DNA of 64,000 bases from Cryptomeria japonica. Lineage: Eukaryota > Streptophyta > Pinopsida > Cupressales > Cupressaceae. Numbering within the stretch: position 1 is the first letter of the stretch; each line of letters opens with the position of its first letter. Shown here in pieces: positions 14,138-25,270 of this stretch. The stretch lies in NCBI RefSeq assembly GCF_030272615.1, contig NC_081411.1, positions 152,697,971 to 152,761,970 of the forward strand, given 5' to 3'. A program made the position numbers and the translations under genes. The notes beneath the pieces are model-generated. The model was not told the DNA's origin. It worked only from the letters and a program-made list of their open reading frames with translations, and did no database searches.

Positions 14138-14336
14138 GGGCATCCATCCATTTAGGATTAGGCATTCATCCATCCGGGATGAGCATCTAACCATACGGGT
14201 TAGGCAATTGTCCATATGAGACATAAGATTCCATCTATTCAATACGAGATAGGCATCTACTCATACGGGGTAGGCATCTATCCAAACGGGATAGGCATCT
14301 ACCCATATGGGGTAGGCATCTATCCAATGGGATAGG
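14138..14336 (+). repeat. Degenerate minisatellite (TAGGCATCTATCCATACGGG)
   Basis: About eight imperfect units of 20-24 bp built on GGCATCTAYCCAWACGGG occur within the solo LTR. Related CCATACGGGAT sequence recurs near 14516. Confidence 0.85.
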
Positions 14337-15886
14337 AGATGCTCTGGCCAGAGACTTAGACTCATCGGGACCATTCGGGTCCTGAGCCACTCACTAAGTA
14401 CTACACTCTTCTAACAAAAGTGCACCGAGGTCGTCATCCTTAAGAGTAGTTCAAATAATACAAGCTTGAATTCCGCCTCAGAATTTGGCTTAAAGCCTTG
14501 GGAAGTCAAGCGAATCCATACGGGATTCCTTCCGAGTATGCATTGAATTTCTTTTTCAATTTAATTATCTCATCTTTCAATTAGGATTCTTACTCAACCA
14601 AGCCTAGACCCAACCCACGAACGCCTGAGTACGAGGGACAACTGCGTCCCAAGACTGCCTACATACCCGCTTCGGCACGGGATCAAGGCGTAAAGTATGT
14701 AGTTCTATTTTCTATTCTATGGTTTGATGTAAACTGATTTGTGGGTACGCAATCCTTTCTAGGGTCAATGTCCCAGACAGTTTCTCTGCGGTTGCTACCC
14801 ACGATGGTAGCGCTTAAGCGAAGGCTCAAGATGGCCTATTGCTTGTGGCCTAAAAAAAAACTAGATCCTAATTCTTATCATGAGCGTCACCCTTGACCAA
14901 ATTGCAAATCACCAATAGCCCTTCAAGATAAAAAGAAATCGATTTCATGAGAGCATTTAACTTGACCATCCCTAAAAGGGGTTTACTACGGTTTATCTCA
15001 ACGGATGTGAAAATCATTTAAAAGTTATCTTATTAAATTATCGATCCAAGGGGGATTACCCGCCCCTTGGATTTTAACTTCCAAGTGTCCCTTATTACTC
15101 CCCGACGATTTATAGGGACGATGCCACAGACGTCGTTAATGCAGCTTTATTAGGCGTTAAGTGCAGTAGTTCAACACAATGGCATTACCCGTAAGCGTGA
15201 CCCAGAGGCACTGTATATACCGAACGCTGCTAGTTTTGGTTTTCCAACTTCCTTTGTTTAGTTTCTAAACTAAGAGCTTATGAAACATCATGCTTGAAAT
15301 ATAATTATGAAATGGATGTTCATAATTTAAACTTTAAATACTATTTGAAAAAGAGAAATATCATTATGCTACAATTAAACGAATTAATACATGTATTGGC
15401 ATGGTAATGATAATTGTGAACTTATGTGCAATTGCTTGAAGATAAAGAATGCGAAATAATATAAATGCAATGCAAAAGTAACGTCATTTACATACAAAAT
15501 GTAGAAATGTTTTCTCTTATCACGAGACTAATTAATTATCGAGTTACTAATTCCACATGAGTTATTAGCTTATACTTTTTGAAATTTTGGATCAAATTGA
15601 AATAATAAGACTTATTTGTTTTTAAGTAAATCAAAATCATTGATCAAATAATCCAATACTTCCCTAAAGGAATTGAAACAATAATTTGATTTCCATATTT
15701 TGCTAATTTTAAAAATAAATAAATTTAACTAAACAATTATATAAAATAAAGAAAATTAACTTAAATTTAATTTAAAACGATATATATATAAAAAAAAAGG
15801 TAACTTAAATTTTTAATTAAAAACGATTTTAAAAGTTTCATCGAAATTAATCATTAAGCAAAGTGAATTGTTTTAATATAGTAATT

Positions 15887-16060
15887 AGGGGGTGGGGACC
15901 ACGGGTCCCATCACCCCCTGCGGTCTTGCATGCGCAGGCCCGTAGGGGATGAGGGGGCCGCGTGGTCCCCTCCACTCCCCTGCGGCCACTTACGGTGACC
16001 GCAGGGTAGTGGGGGTACCATTTACCCTGCGGTCTCAAAACCGCCGCCCTACGTACTTCT
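15887..16060. repeat. GC-rich island with inverted CCCTGCGGTC boxes
   Basis: A ~170-bp G/C-rich patch in AT-rich DNA. CCCTGCGG and its complement CCGCAGGG recur. CCACTCCCCTGCGG near 15970 can pair with CCGCAGGGTAGTGG near 16001, giving a strong hairpin with one mismatch. It lies inside the putative solo LTR. Confidence 0.7.
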
Positions 16061-16144
16061 GACATTTTCGGAGACTGTGCTAAAATAAATGCAATACGCT
16101 ATAATGATAATGTGGCGTTAATATAATATGTTAACATTGGAATA

Positions 16145-16149
<5 letters not shown>

Positions 16150-16196
<47 letters not shown>
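16150..16196. repeat. (TA)n microsatellite
   Basis: About 23 uninterrupted TA units in the solo LTR. Confidence 0.98.
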
Positions 16197-16198
<2 letters not shown>

Positions 16199-17474
16199 TA
16201 ATTTACAGTTTAATTTAAATGGGTACAGAAAGTAGATTTTGGATTTAAAAAAAATACTAAAGTAAACAATAAGGATTCATTCACAGGGTGAATAATCCAG
16301 AAAGTTATTCACATAGACAAACAATCCAGGAAGATGAAAGATAGATGATTATGCTGGGAAATGCAATCTCATAAAATTTACAGAGATAAACTTATATTTT
16401 GCTTCTTCACAGAGAGTTATTCACAGAGATAAAAAGAATAATCATACAGATTTAAATATTACAGGGAGAAATTTAGAATAATCGCAGTAAAATCTCATAA
16501 CCAGATACAGAGGAAATAATCACAGCGAAATCTCTTTAAAGGATGAGATTCAGATTTCTAATCAATAACCAGAGAGATGATTCTAGAGAAAGGAAATAAA
16601 GATGGTTCTGATTTAGTTCTTCAACAAGAATCGATCTAAAACTTAATAAGAAATTTTAAACAATTTGATCTAATTCCTATCAAGAATTTGAAATATATGG
16701 ATCTAACCTCTTAAACAAATGAATCTAATTCTTATCAAAATTTGAAACTAATGGATCTAATTCTTATCAAGAAATTTGAAACAAATGAATCTAGTTCTTA
16801 TAAAAAATTGGAACAAATGATTCTAATTTCTTAAACAATTTAATCCACTTCTTATCAAAAATTTGGAACTAATGGATCTAATTTCTTAAACAAATTAATC
16901 TAATCTAATTTGCAGCAAGGATAAGATGCATGAAAAACTAAATTGAAAGAACCTGGATGCTTGAAAATGGTGTAGAATCCCCTATGAATCTCCCTTGATC
17001 CTTCAAACTTGAAAGAAGTCCTCCAAAACAAAATCTTAGTTGAAAAACGAAATGTGACTACAAAAGAAAAAATTACCTAAAGAATTTCTTTATGGAATAA
17101 CCAGCTCCTTTTTTTGAAAACTTGTATATCTTTTATAAGAAAATTTCCCTTATTCCACTACCTAAATTTTTAATTAAAAAAAAGAGATTCTCTCCAAATT
17201 TGGCCTTCATGCAAATTGATTAGACTTAGTGGGAGGAGTTACATGCAAGGTGGTGGAGAAGCCTCTAGAAGCTTCTTATTCTTCCTACAACATGTGCCAT
17301 AATTTGGGTGAGGAAATTTAAATAAACAATTAAAAAAAAAGTATATTTTCCATGTGTGTGTGTGTTTTATTATTTTTATTCCTTTATAATATTCATTCAA
17401 TAGTTTATCCAAAAGAAATATAATAGAGTTTGTGTTTTAATCCAAAGGTGATAAAGGAGGGTTGTGACACCGCT

Positions 17475-19358
17475 TATTCTATATATATTGTTAAATATAT
17501 ATAAACTAGTTATGTAAGCGTTGGAAAATTCTTGGGTGGACTCTCTTTAATGAGATTCCATTTTTTGAAAAAGAGGAGGCGTTGGGAAACTTAGTGTGCA
17601 TTTAAAATCTGCAAGTTTTAGAGAATGGAGGGCGTTGAAATGGGAGGATAGTCGCCCATTTCTTGAGGAGAATAAGGACATTATCTATATTGTAAATAAT
17701 TGTATAAGAGAGCAATTGACTACAAAGATCCTTTGACCATCAGACTTTTTCGAAGTATGGTCACCTGGTAATGCGTTCGTTAGAAGAGAATTGTATGCAG
17801 ACCTAAAAGTATGCATAAGCATATGATTCTATTTACAATTCATGTGATGTTCTTTCTTTCCATGTTCACACTAAGAGGGGTGTTATGAATTAGTATTCAC
17901 ATAGGTGTTAAAATAAGTACCATAAGTGTAATAAATATTAATTTGTTGAGAAAAAACTTAATCGTATGGTCAATTAGAATAATATTGTGTATTATGTTAA
18001 AATAAAGGGAGTTTTAATAATAACTCACATTGCTATTATTTGTTTGAAAGTAATTGGTTGGGGTTGTATTATGAGTTGTTAAAACAAATCATATATTTGT
18101 AGTTGTTCCCTATAATATAGGATTTGGAAATTCCTATATATACATAATTTGTATTGAATTAGTATATATACAAACAAACTTTGTATATGGTATGATGAAG
18201 TAGCAATCAACTAGTGAAATTTATTTAAGAAAACATCCTTATGGTAGGGTTGTACTATACAATAAATTCTAGACTAAGACCTTCTAGAATGTCATAATAT
18301 AAGAATTGAAATTTATTTAAGAAAACATCCTTATGGTAGGGTTGTACTATACAATAAATTCTAGACTAAGACCTTCTAGAATGTCATAATATAAGAATTG
18401 AAGCAAATGTAATATATCAATATCTTATTGTGACTGAAACAATACAAATCCTTATTCTAATATCCTCTTCAGCAAAAATGGGCTAGGGGCTAGGGTAAAT
18501 ACTTAGCATACAAGTTAATAATATAAGCCACAATAACATATTAAATAAGATATTTAATTGGATTATCATAACAAAATAGAAACTGTTGGCAAGACATAAT
18601 TGCTCCATAGTATAATTATACATTGTAATATCACGGGGTTGGACACTACACATGTTGAGTTCATTACAATGCTAAAAGAACGCAAACAATTTTCTTTGCT
18701 ACAATGAATCTCACTCAATATTTTGTGGAAATTAATTATGTAGTTGAAGGTTTAGGTCTAATTGAATAAATGAAGTATTTAGAGATAAAAATGGGATCTT
18801 TTATTATAGAAGAATATTTAAAGATCCTTATCAATGAAATGTTCAAGGGTTCAATACCCAATTAAAAGCTAAATAATATGCTTAATGAAGCTCTTATTTT
18901 ATCTTTAACTAAACATTTCTATAGAAAACTCAACATGGCCAATGAGATTTTGGATAATTAAGGTACTGAACAAGATCCTCTATCTATAGTGCACAACAAA
19001 ATATGAGTGAAAAATCTTGCTATATAACATTTATACACTTTATTATTTAAGTTAAATCTTAATTTACCTAAATAGCTTAATTTAAATTATTTGATTATGT
19101 AAAATTTTTTTATAATAATAAAAAATTCATAATATTTACATCATTTTGTAGAACTACAAGTTACCCCTATATAACATCTAGCTAGCTATTGAGTTCACTC
19201 CTTAATTTAACTCAATAATATATTAGAGGATTGAGTTCACTAGGCTCATTTTGTTAGCTAATAGGCTCTTTGTGCGGGCTTTTGCTTGCCAAAGTGTTAG
19301 CCTTCCGGTGAGGTGCATTTTCCGGCACGTTTCCATCGACTCAAACTTTTCCTGACCC
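17475..19358. other. Non-coding DNA with a possible copia-like 3' end
   Basis: Near 17871 the motif CTAAGAGGGG directly precedes TGTTATGAATTAG (17881), the arrangement of a polypurine tract and 3' LTR start in Ty1-copia elements. A TATA-like CCTATATATAC lies near 18133. No matching 5' LTR or pol domain was found, so the call is weak. The remainder is AT-rich without recognisable genes. Confidence 0.35.
18214..18402 (+). repeat. 93-bp perfect tandem duplication
   Basis: Two apparently identical copies (18214-18306 and 18307-18399) start TGAAATTTATTTAAG and end CATAATATAAGAAT, with a few bases of a third copy. The identity points to a recent duplication in otherwise decayed sequence. Confidence 0.93.
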
Positions 19359-19359
19359 G

Positions 19360-19481
19360 CCACGTTGTCTGTTCGGAACCCAATGACAAGAAAACCATAA
19401 CCACGTTGTCTTGGGCGATTATATCTCTCGCCATGTCATGTGCTCGGTACCTGATGATAAGACAACTACAACCACGTCGAC
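19360..19481 (-). repeat. 71-bp tandem repeat with paired CCACGTYGTC boxes
   Basis: Unit 1 carries CCACGTTGTC at 19360 and 19401; unit 2 carries CCATGTCATG at 19431 and CCACGTCGAC at 19472. Within each unit the two boxes are exactly 41 bp apart, and the units are offset by 71 bp. Between the boxes a conserved ATGA(C/T)AAGA-type core is shared. On the minus strand the box reads GACAACGTGG. Confidence 0.8.
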
Positions 19482-21130
19482 TTCTACTGTTGCGGAGAGG
19501 AACGTGGCGGTGAGTTTGTATATCACCCACAACGTCCTGTATTGATTGCTTTGACGATCACATGCAAAACTTGCATTCAATGCGATTTAAAACGTGGCTG
19601 CTGTGAGGGATGTTTTGTGTGCTTGGGCAACTCGTTCATATTTTCGATCATTTCAAACACCATACTTTAATTAATTTACGGTTTACATTCTCTGCATTTT
19701 AGCTTACTTCTATTCGCAGATACAATTCACAATTAATTTTGGGTTTTCATTATCTAGACACTTTTTTTTCATGGTGTGTGGCCTTCCTAAGGGTTTTGGT
19801 GGTTTTTCATTGAAATGTTCGTTCTTTGGTGTGTTTGGATTAAACGCCCGTTTTTTGCAGAAGGGAGGTAATTCATTTCAACCGCTGAAATTAGGTACAT
19901 TCTGAGTCTATCTCTTTTATTTAGCTGAAAATGTATATAGGTTTTTCAAACGATCTCCTATTTTAGGGTTTGTATTTTACCTCCGAGGGTTATTATTTTA
20001 CCTCTGCAACGTATTTGGGATTTCACCTCTGCCATGCTCCTTGTTTTTTATGAACATGCATTTCCGATTGTTTGTCTTGTATTCTATGCTTGTTTGGTTA
20101 ATGAAAGGAGACTTCAATTTCTATATTTTTTTAAGGGCTTGTTTGCATGTTTTGCGGCCTATCTTTGTTCTTTCAATTATAATTTTGAGATATATAGCTG
20201 TAATTATTAATGTTTTTAAATACAGTTTTAGTTTTTTTGGAAATAAAATCACCTTCTATGCATATTTTTGTTAATGAAAGCAAATTTTAGGTTCTTTACA
20301 TTTTAAGGGTTTCAGTATTAGTCATTGTAGTTGTTGAGGGGTTTATGTTTGTATTGTCTTCTATGAACTTGCGCTATTTGATTGTGTGTTTTATATTCTA
20401 TGTGTTTTTAGTTAAGGAAAGGAAATTTCGGGCTTTCTGTGTTTTTAAGGTACGGGCATGGGTGAGTTTTTTTAATTTTCTTTATGTGGGCGTGAAAATT
20501 CTGTTTCTGTGTTTATCTTGTGAATGTGTATATAAATGTGTACGCATCCGTATTTGTAAATATACATATATACATATTAGGGTTTTCAAATATATAGTTA
20601 TGGTTAATTGTTTCCTTGTTAACAGTCGTTGTGTAAAGCAAATTTTAGGTTTTGTATGTTTTAACTGTTTCAAAATTCCACTGTTTATATCTGTTTGGTG
20701 CTGTGTGCTTTGATTTTTTTTATGGATATGCATTCCTATTCCGTGTGTGTGTGTGCTTGTTTGTATGTTTCTGTGTATACATATTTATATGTGTGTGTCA
20801 TATATATGCACATATATCTCTATGCATATCTATATACATATACATGTTCACATACGTATGTGTATGTATATATGTATACAAATATGTTATAATTCTTTTT
20901 TAGAGACACATTAATATATGTGTGTGTAGACACCTGTATACATAAATATCCATATGTATGTGTGTATGGATATATCTGCATAGATATAAACATGATTGTA
21001 TACATGTAAATTTATACATACATATGTATGCGTATATGTATACACGTTCCTCTCGAAAAAAAAAAGACGACGTGGTTGTGCCTGTCTTGTCATCGGGTTT
21101 CAAGAAGACGATGTGGCAGAAGATATATTC
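19417..21130. mobile_element. Inverted-repeat-bounded unit (possible TIR element)
   Basis: The left arm 19417-19508 and right arm 21042-21130 are inverted copies, about 90 bp each. Reading inward both go GATATATCT-like, CCACGT/CCATGT box, GATGAYAAGAC, ACAACCACGTCG, then GAGAGGAACGTG. The interior (about 1.5 kb) is AT-rich, lacks coding signal, and runs into a TG/TA microsatellite. No clear target duplication was identified. It could be a non-autonomous TIR element or an inverted duplication. Confidence 0.45.
19520..20720. other. AT-rich interior with diverged ~310-360-bp repeat
   Basis: Blocks near 20040, 20350 and 20690 share the order TGTTTTTTATGAAC-like, ATTCTATG, GTTTGGTTAATGAAAGG, TTTTTAAGG in degenerate form, suggesting three old tandem copies. 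No gene is recognised. Confidence 0.4.
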
Positions 21131-21645
21131 ACATACGCATGTTTTTATACGTGCATTGTGGCAATATACATGCACAAATGTATGTATAGATATATTTGTG
21201 TGTACATATGTGCATATAGATATATATGTGTGTGTGTATGTCTATCTATATGTATGTGTGTATATATGTGTATAGATATAGGTGCATATATATACTACAC
21301 ACACACATATATGTATATGTATATATGTGTGTGTATATATATATGCGTGCGCGCACGCACGTGTGTGTGTATACACATATACATATTACACATATACACA
21401 CACATACATATACATATTTATATACATACATATATACATATATTACACATATTACACACACACACATACACACACACATATATATACACAAATACATATA
21501 CATATACATACATACATACATACATATACATATATGTATACATACATATACATATATGTATACATATATATAAATATATATACATATATGTATAAATACA
21601 TACATACATATACACATATACATACATACATACATATATGTATAT

Positions 21646-21708
<63 letters not shown>

Positions 21709-21736
21709 TATATATGTATGTATGTATGTATATACT
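20730..21736. repeat. Long TG/CA/TA alternating microsatellite tract
   Basis: Nearly continuous alternating purine-pyrimidine sequence (mixed TG, TA, CA and CATA motifs), broken by the inverted-repeat arm at 21042-21130. It includes GCGTGCGCGCACGCACGTG at about 21345-21363, a classic Z-DNA-prone, nearly palindromic sequence, and (CA)29 at 21650-21706. Open frames here encode only low-complexity Y/T/H/I/C residues and are not genes. Confidence 0.95.
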
Positions 21737-22868
21737 GTTGACGTTAAAGTTGAACTCCAAAGAAATGTCCTGAAACTTGTTAGTCCATCATAAAATATAA
21801 AAAGGAAAGCTACAGGAAACTTAATTTCAACCAATCAAGTAACATGAAGTGAATGAAATAAACAAGATTATAACTTCCATGATTTATGCTTCATTGTGTC
21901 CTAACTCCATTGTTCCTGGTTGCAGATGATTTGCTCTCAGACAAGTACTGGTAGCTTCCAAGATGGCATATGAAGAATAGACTGATAGTTAACTGATACT
22001 ATGATATGCATATGCAAATGATTTAAGCTAACATGATATTCAACTATGATAAGAATTCTAAAATTGCTAATTGCTTCAAACTCAAACTCACAGATGCAAG
22101 ATAAAGACTCCTAGAATGACTATATGATTAGCTATTAGTCTATTAGTTTCAAAATGTCTTAGGAGACTTCTTTTTATAAATTTTTGAGTGTATGAGTTTA
22201 GGTGGCAGAGATCAACGGTCATGATCAAATCTTGCAAATTGGATGGCAATAAGCAAGAGGTTGAAGGTTGAGAGAAAGGGGGAAGGAGAAGACAAGTGTC
22301 ACTCATCTCACCTTGACTGAGTTGAAGGCTTGAGAGGATATAAGATAGCTGGAGAAGATGTAGGAATGAGAGGACAAGTGGACTCAAGTCCTCCTAAGAT
22401 ATAGGGATGTTGGAGAGAATATAGAAGAAGGTTAGGAAATATGTGTACATACACAATATTTTATTTATTTTGGAAGTTGGAGATAAGTGGCTAATACATG
22501 ATTTAATTTAATTTAATTTTGTTGAATTAATTTAGCCCAATGATGGATGAGTTGGCAAAGAAGAAGCGATGTGGAAAATGAAAGGTGAGTTGGAAAAGAG
22601 ATTAAATAATTAAGAAATTATTTAATTAACGAGACTATAGGATAGTAGATAGAGGAATAATTAAATATTAGATATTTAATAAATTGATTAGAAGAAAAGG
22701 ATATAACGAATTAATTAATATAACATTTCAATTAAATTAATTAATAGAAGGACATGAAATGAATAAATTAGATCAATCTTTTCAAATTAACTATTAAATA
22801 GAAGAATAATTATTAAATAAATATAAAATATTTATTTAATTACTCATAGGCAATTATATGTGTATACA
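21737..22868 (-). repeat. Element A: 3' LTR (minus strand)
   Basis: On the minus strand it begins TGTATACACATATAATTGCC next to the polypurine tract at 22869-22885 and ends GTCAACA at 21737, a TG...CA LTR of 1,132 bp. A TATA-like TTTATAAAAAG lies at about 22168 (minus), roughly 430 bp before the end, where similar boxes sit in the LTRs of C and D. The far end is inferred from the CA terminus at the microsatellite edge; the matching 5' LTR is not in the window. Confidence 0.6.
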
Positions 22869-22885
22869 TTTTGCCCCTCTTTGAA
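22869..22885 (-). other. Element A polypurine tract
   Basis: On the minus strand the sequence reads TTTCAAAGAGGGGCAAAA directly before the LTR start TGTATACA. The same AAAGAGGGGCAAA occurs before the LTRs of B, C and D. This fixes the orientation of A as minus. Confidence 0.8.
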
Positions 22886-24110
22886 ATGATGTTGAGACAA
22901 CATTGTTTTAAAGATTAAATCAAGTCTGGCTAATGCACCTGATGGAGATAAAAAATCCTGATTATGTGCCCCCTCGGGAGATTGGTCGTGAAATTATTGA
23001 AGTTTTTTGGATGAGCGATTAATCTCATGATAATTGATTGAAAAGATCCCTCAATTAAATTCTCTTTTTAGAAAAAAAAATAAAAAAATTGCCCCACTCA
23101 AGAAAAACATTAATTACCCCTTCAAAAGGTAAATATAAAATTAACCTAAGTTAATTTTATTCTCATTTGCATTCTTGTCAGCTTTTGAAGTGAAAAGATA
23201 TTGGTGTGATGAGTTGGCAAAATGGTTATCCCATTCGAGAATCATCGATTTGAGCACGTGCGATTATTCTAGAGACTTCCTCAGTATGGCCCAACGATGA
23301 GTAACTTATCCCAAGCTTGTATGTAACTTTCCGTATGAATTTTTCATGATTTTCGGCATGTTTTAGGCTAGTTTATTATTTTTTTTTTTTTGATTTTTGG
23401 CATTGTGATTTAGCGCATTTGCTTCGTATGTTAGCGCCTTTGCATCTTATGTTCTCTCTTTTGATAGTTTAGTGCTTTTATAATGTATGTTCTCTCTTTT
23501 GATAAAAATGTTCACGCATTTGATAGTTTATTGCTTTTGATTTGTTTGTTAGCGCATTTGAGAGTATACTCGCTTTTGCTTCATGTGTTAGCACTTATGT
23601 CAAAACGGTTAGTGCATATGTGTGATTTAGCGCATGTGCTCATTAGAATAGCGCATCTGGCTTAAGGAATAGCACATTTGGTAAAAAAATGAATTTGTTA
23701 GATTTTGACTATGTTAAAATTGATTTAGATGATTTGATTTGATATTTTGATGCACGAATGTGATAGATAGGTATGTTGATTGATGTCTGATTGATAGAGA
23801 ATTTGATAAATTTGATTGATAGGATAAATGATTGATTGATTTGATTGATAGATAGCTCTAAGAGGCCAATTTAGTCTCTGATGAAGAGCATGATAGAGTT
23901 TGTTTGAACCCATTGATTGATAAAAAACCATGATTGATGATTTTTTAGGTTTGTTTTGATAGCTCGATTTTCTTGGTAGAAAAGATTTGATCGATTGTTG
24001 ATTATGATTGTTCGTTTGATTGATAGATTGATAGATTAGTGATCTCTTAGATTTGATAGATAGATGTTTGATAGAGATCAAATTCTCTTGTTAGATAGGA
24101 GAAGCTCGAT
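22886..24110. repeat. Element A 3' untranslated region with short repeats
   Basis: Non-coding. 22966-22980 holds the box CTCCCGAGGGGGCAC (minus). 23405-23680 is a degenerate array of TTAGCGCATTTG-like units. 23745-24070 is rich in TTGATTGATAG repeats. Confidence 0.7.
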
Positions 24111-25270
24111 ATTCTCATGTGTCAGGAGAAATTATCGACCATACGCCATCTAGTGCCAGAGTTGACATAGGCTGAGACTAGACATATAGATGCATGTGGG
24201 TTGTGTCGTTTGTTGTATATGCCTGTTATCACGCATAACAAGGGTCTATTGACTGCATTATCTAAGAGATGGCATAGTGAGCACAACACTTTTCACCTTC
24301 CCACTGGTGAAGTTAGTGTTACACTCGAGGATGTCTATAGGATCTTGCACATCCCCGTTACTAGTGATCTAGTCCAGTATGACTATCAGGATCTTCGAGG
24401 GACAGGGTTTGCAGAGCCGTGTTTGGTGACGAGAGCATTGATAGAAGAGAGATTTGATGGGAGGATATGATTATGTATTACGAGACTCTCCCAGTGATTC
24501 TCGTAGGTTTGATTGGTGGATTTATATGTCCATACAGGAGATCTTGAGGTTTTTCTATTGGTTGGGGTGGGATTTTTACAGAGCATGATACAACATCAGA
24601 CTCGCTATGTTTGGGGTGTTTGTATGCTCACTCATTTGTATCATGATCTTCATTAGATTGTCTATGATGATAGCGCTAGTCTATCTACTAGATGCACACT
24701 TTTATAGGTCTGGTGCTGGCAGCACATTGATGTTACCCAGCCTATTCATCATAGAATTCACGGTGATGGACAACCTTATGTCTATTTATACAGAGGTATC
24801 CTTACTTAGTCAAAGCTGGGTAAGATGGAGTATTGGCGTTGGGTTTGGATACTGTCATTTCAAGACCTTATATCGACTGTGAGCCTTGGATGAAGGATGC
24901 ACAGACTTTACCATTGATTTTGCAGAGTAGGTACTTGATTGGTCTCACTCCATGTATCATTGAGCGACAATTATTTGGTTGCATTTTGAGACAGTTCGGG
25001 ATTATTCAGCACATGCCTTTTGGTGTCTCCATGTATGCATGACGACACAAGCATAGGGGAGATTCAGGCCCTACCTTATCTTTTGAGATAGCACGTGTAG
25101 AGTTTTTGACTACTCTGATGGTAGCTTATGATTTGAGATTACATATTTTGGATGTTGGGATCACAATGGATTATGCTCAGTACATGCTTGCACACCCTTT
25201 TCCTCACATCACTAATCCAATAGACCCTCCTCCCAGCTCAGAAGATGAGGAGGACGATTCAGATGATCCT
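24110..25270 (+). pseudogene. Decayed plant mobile domain (PMD/MAIN-like) ORF, antisense in element A
   Basis: The frame at 24201-24470 (preceded in frame from about 24170) contains GLLTALSKRWHSEHNTFHLP and GEVSVTLEDVYRILHIPV. This matches the core of the plant mobile domain (aminotransferase-like, MAIN family): LxxALxxRW..ETHTFHLP.GE.T.TLxDV..LLGLPV. Downstream, 24833-25042 keeps LPLILQSRYLIGLTPCIIE and RQFGIIQHMPFG, like the PMD C-terminal RQFG..Q.IP segment, followed by an acidic stretch (SSEDEEDDSDDP) and a Gly/Arg-rich tail to about 25620. Several frameshifts and stops separate these parts. PMD ORFs are known in plant Ty3-gypsy and Mutator-like elements. It lies antisense between integrase and 3' LTR, a place where Tat elements are known to carry extra antisense ORFs. 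Confidence 0.75.

Larger units (their letters stand above)
14046..17469. mobile_element. Probable solo LTR of a Ty3-gypsy element (3.4 kb)
   Basis: It starts TGTAATAACCC and ends GGGTTGTGACA, a TG...CA pair with complementary termini like those of plant chromovirus LTRs of the Tekay type (TGTAACACCC...GGGTGTTACA). Flanks are TCGCT (14041-14045) and CCGCT (17470-17474), a 4/5 match to a 5-bp target duplication. No ORF, primer site or second LTR copy is seen, so a solo LTR is the simplest reading. A TATA-like TGTATATACC lies near 15212. Alternative: a non-autonomous TIR element. Confidence 0.5.

Noticed and set aside
15847-16065. Minus frame over the GC-rich island
   Set aside because: Open only because of the local GC composition; no homology recognised and it lies in a putative LTR.
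20345-21834. Many overlapping open frames on both strands, up to 199 codons
   Set aside because: They are products of TG/CA/TA microsatellites (Y/T/H/I/C/V only) and have no domain or splice context.
23405-23680. Possible CRISPR-like array of TTAGCGCATTTG units
   Set aside because: Plant DNA, units short and degenerate, spacers irregular and unrelated to CRISPR structure.
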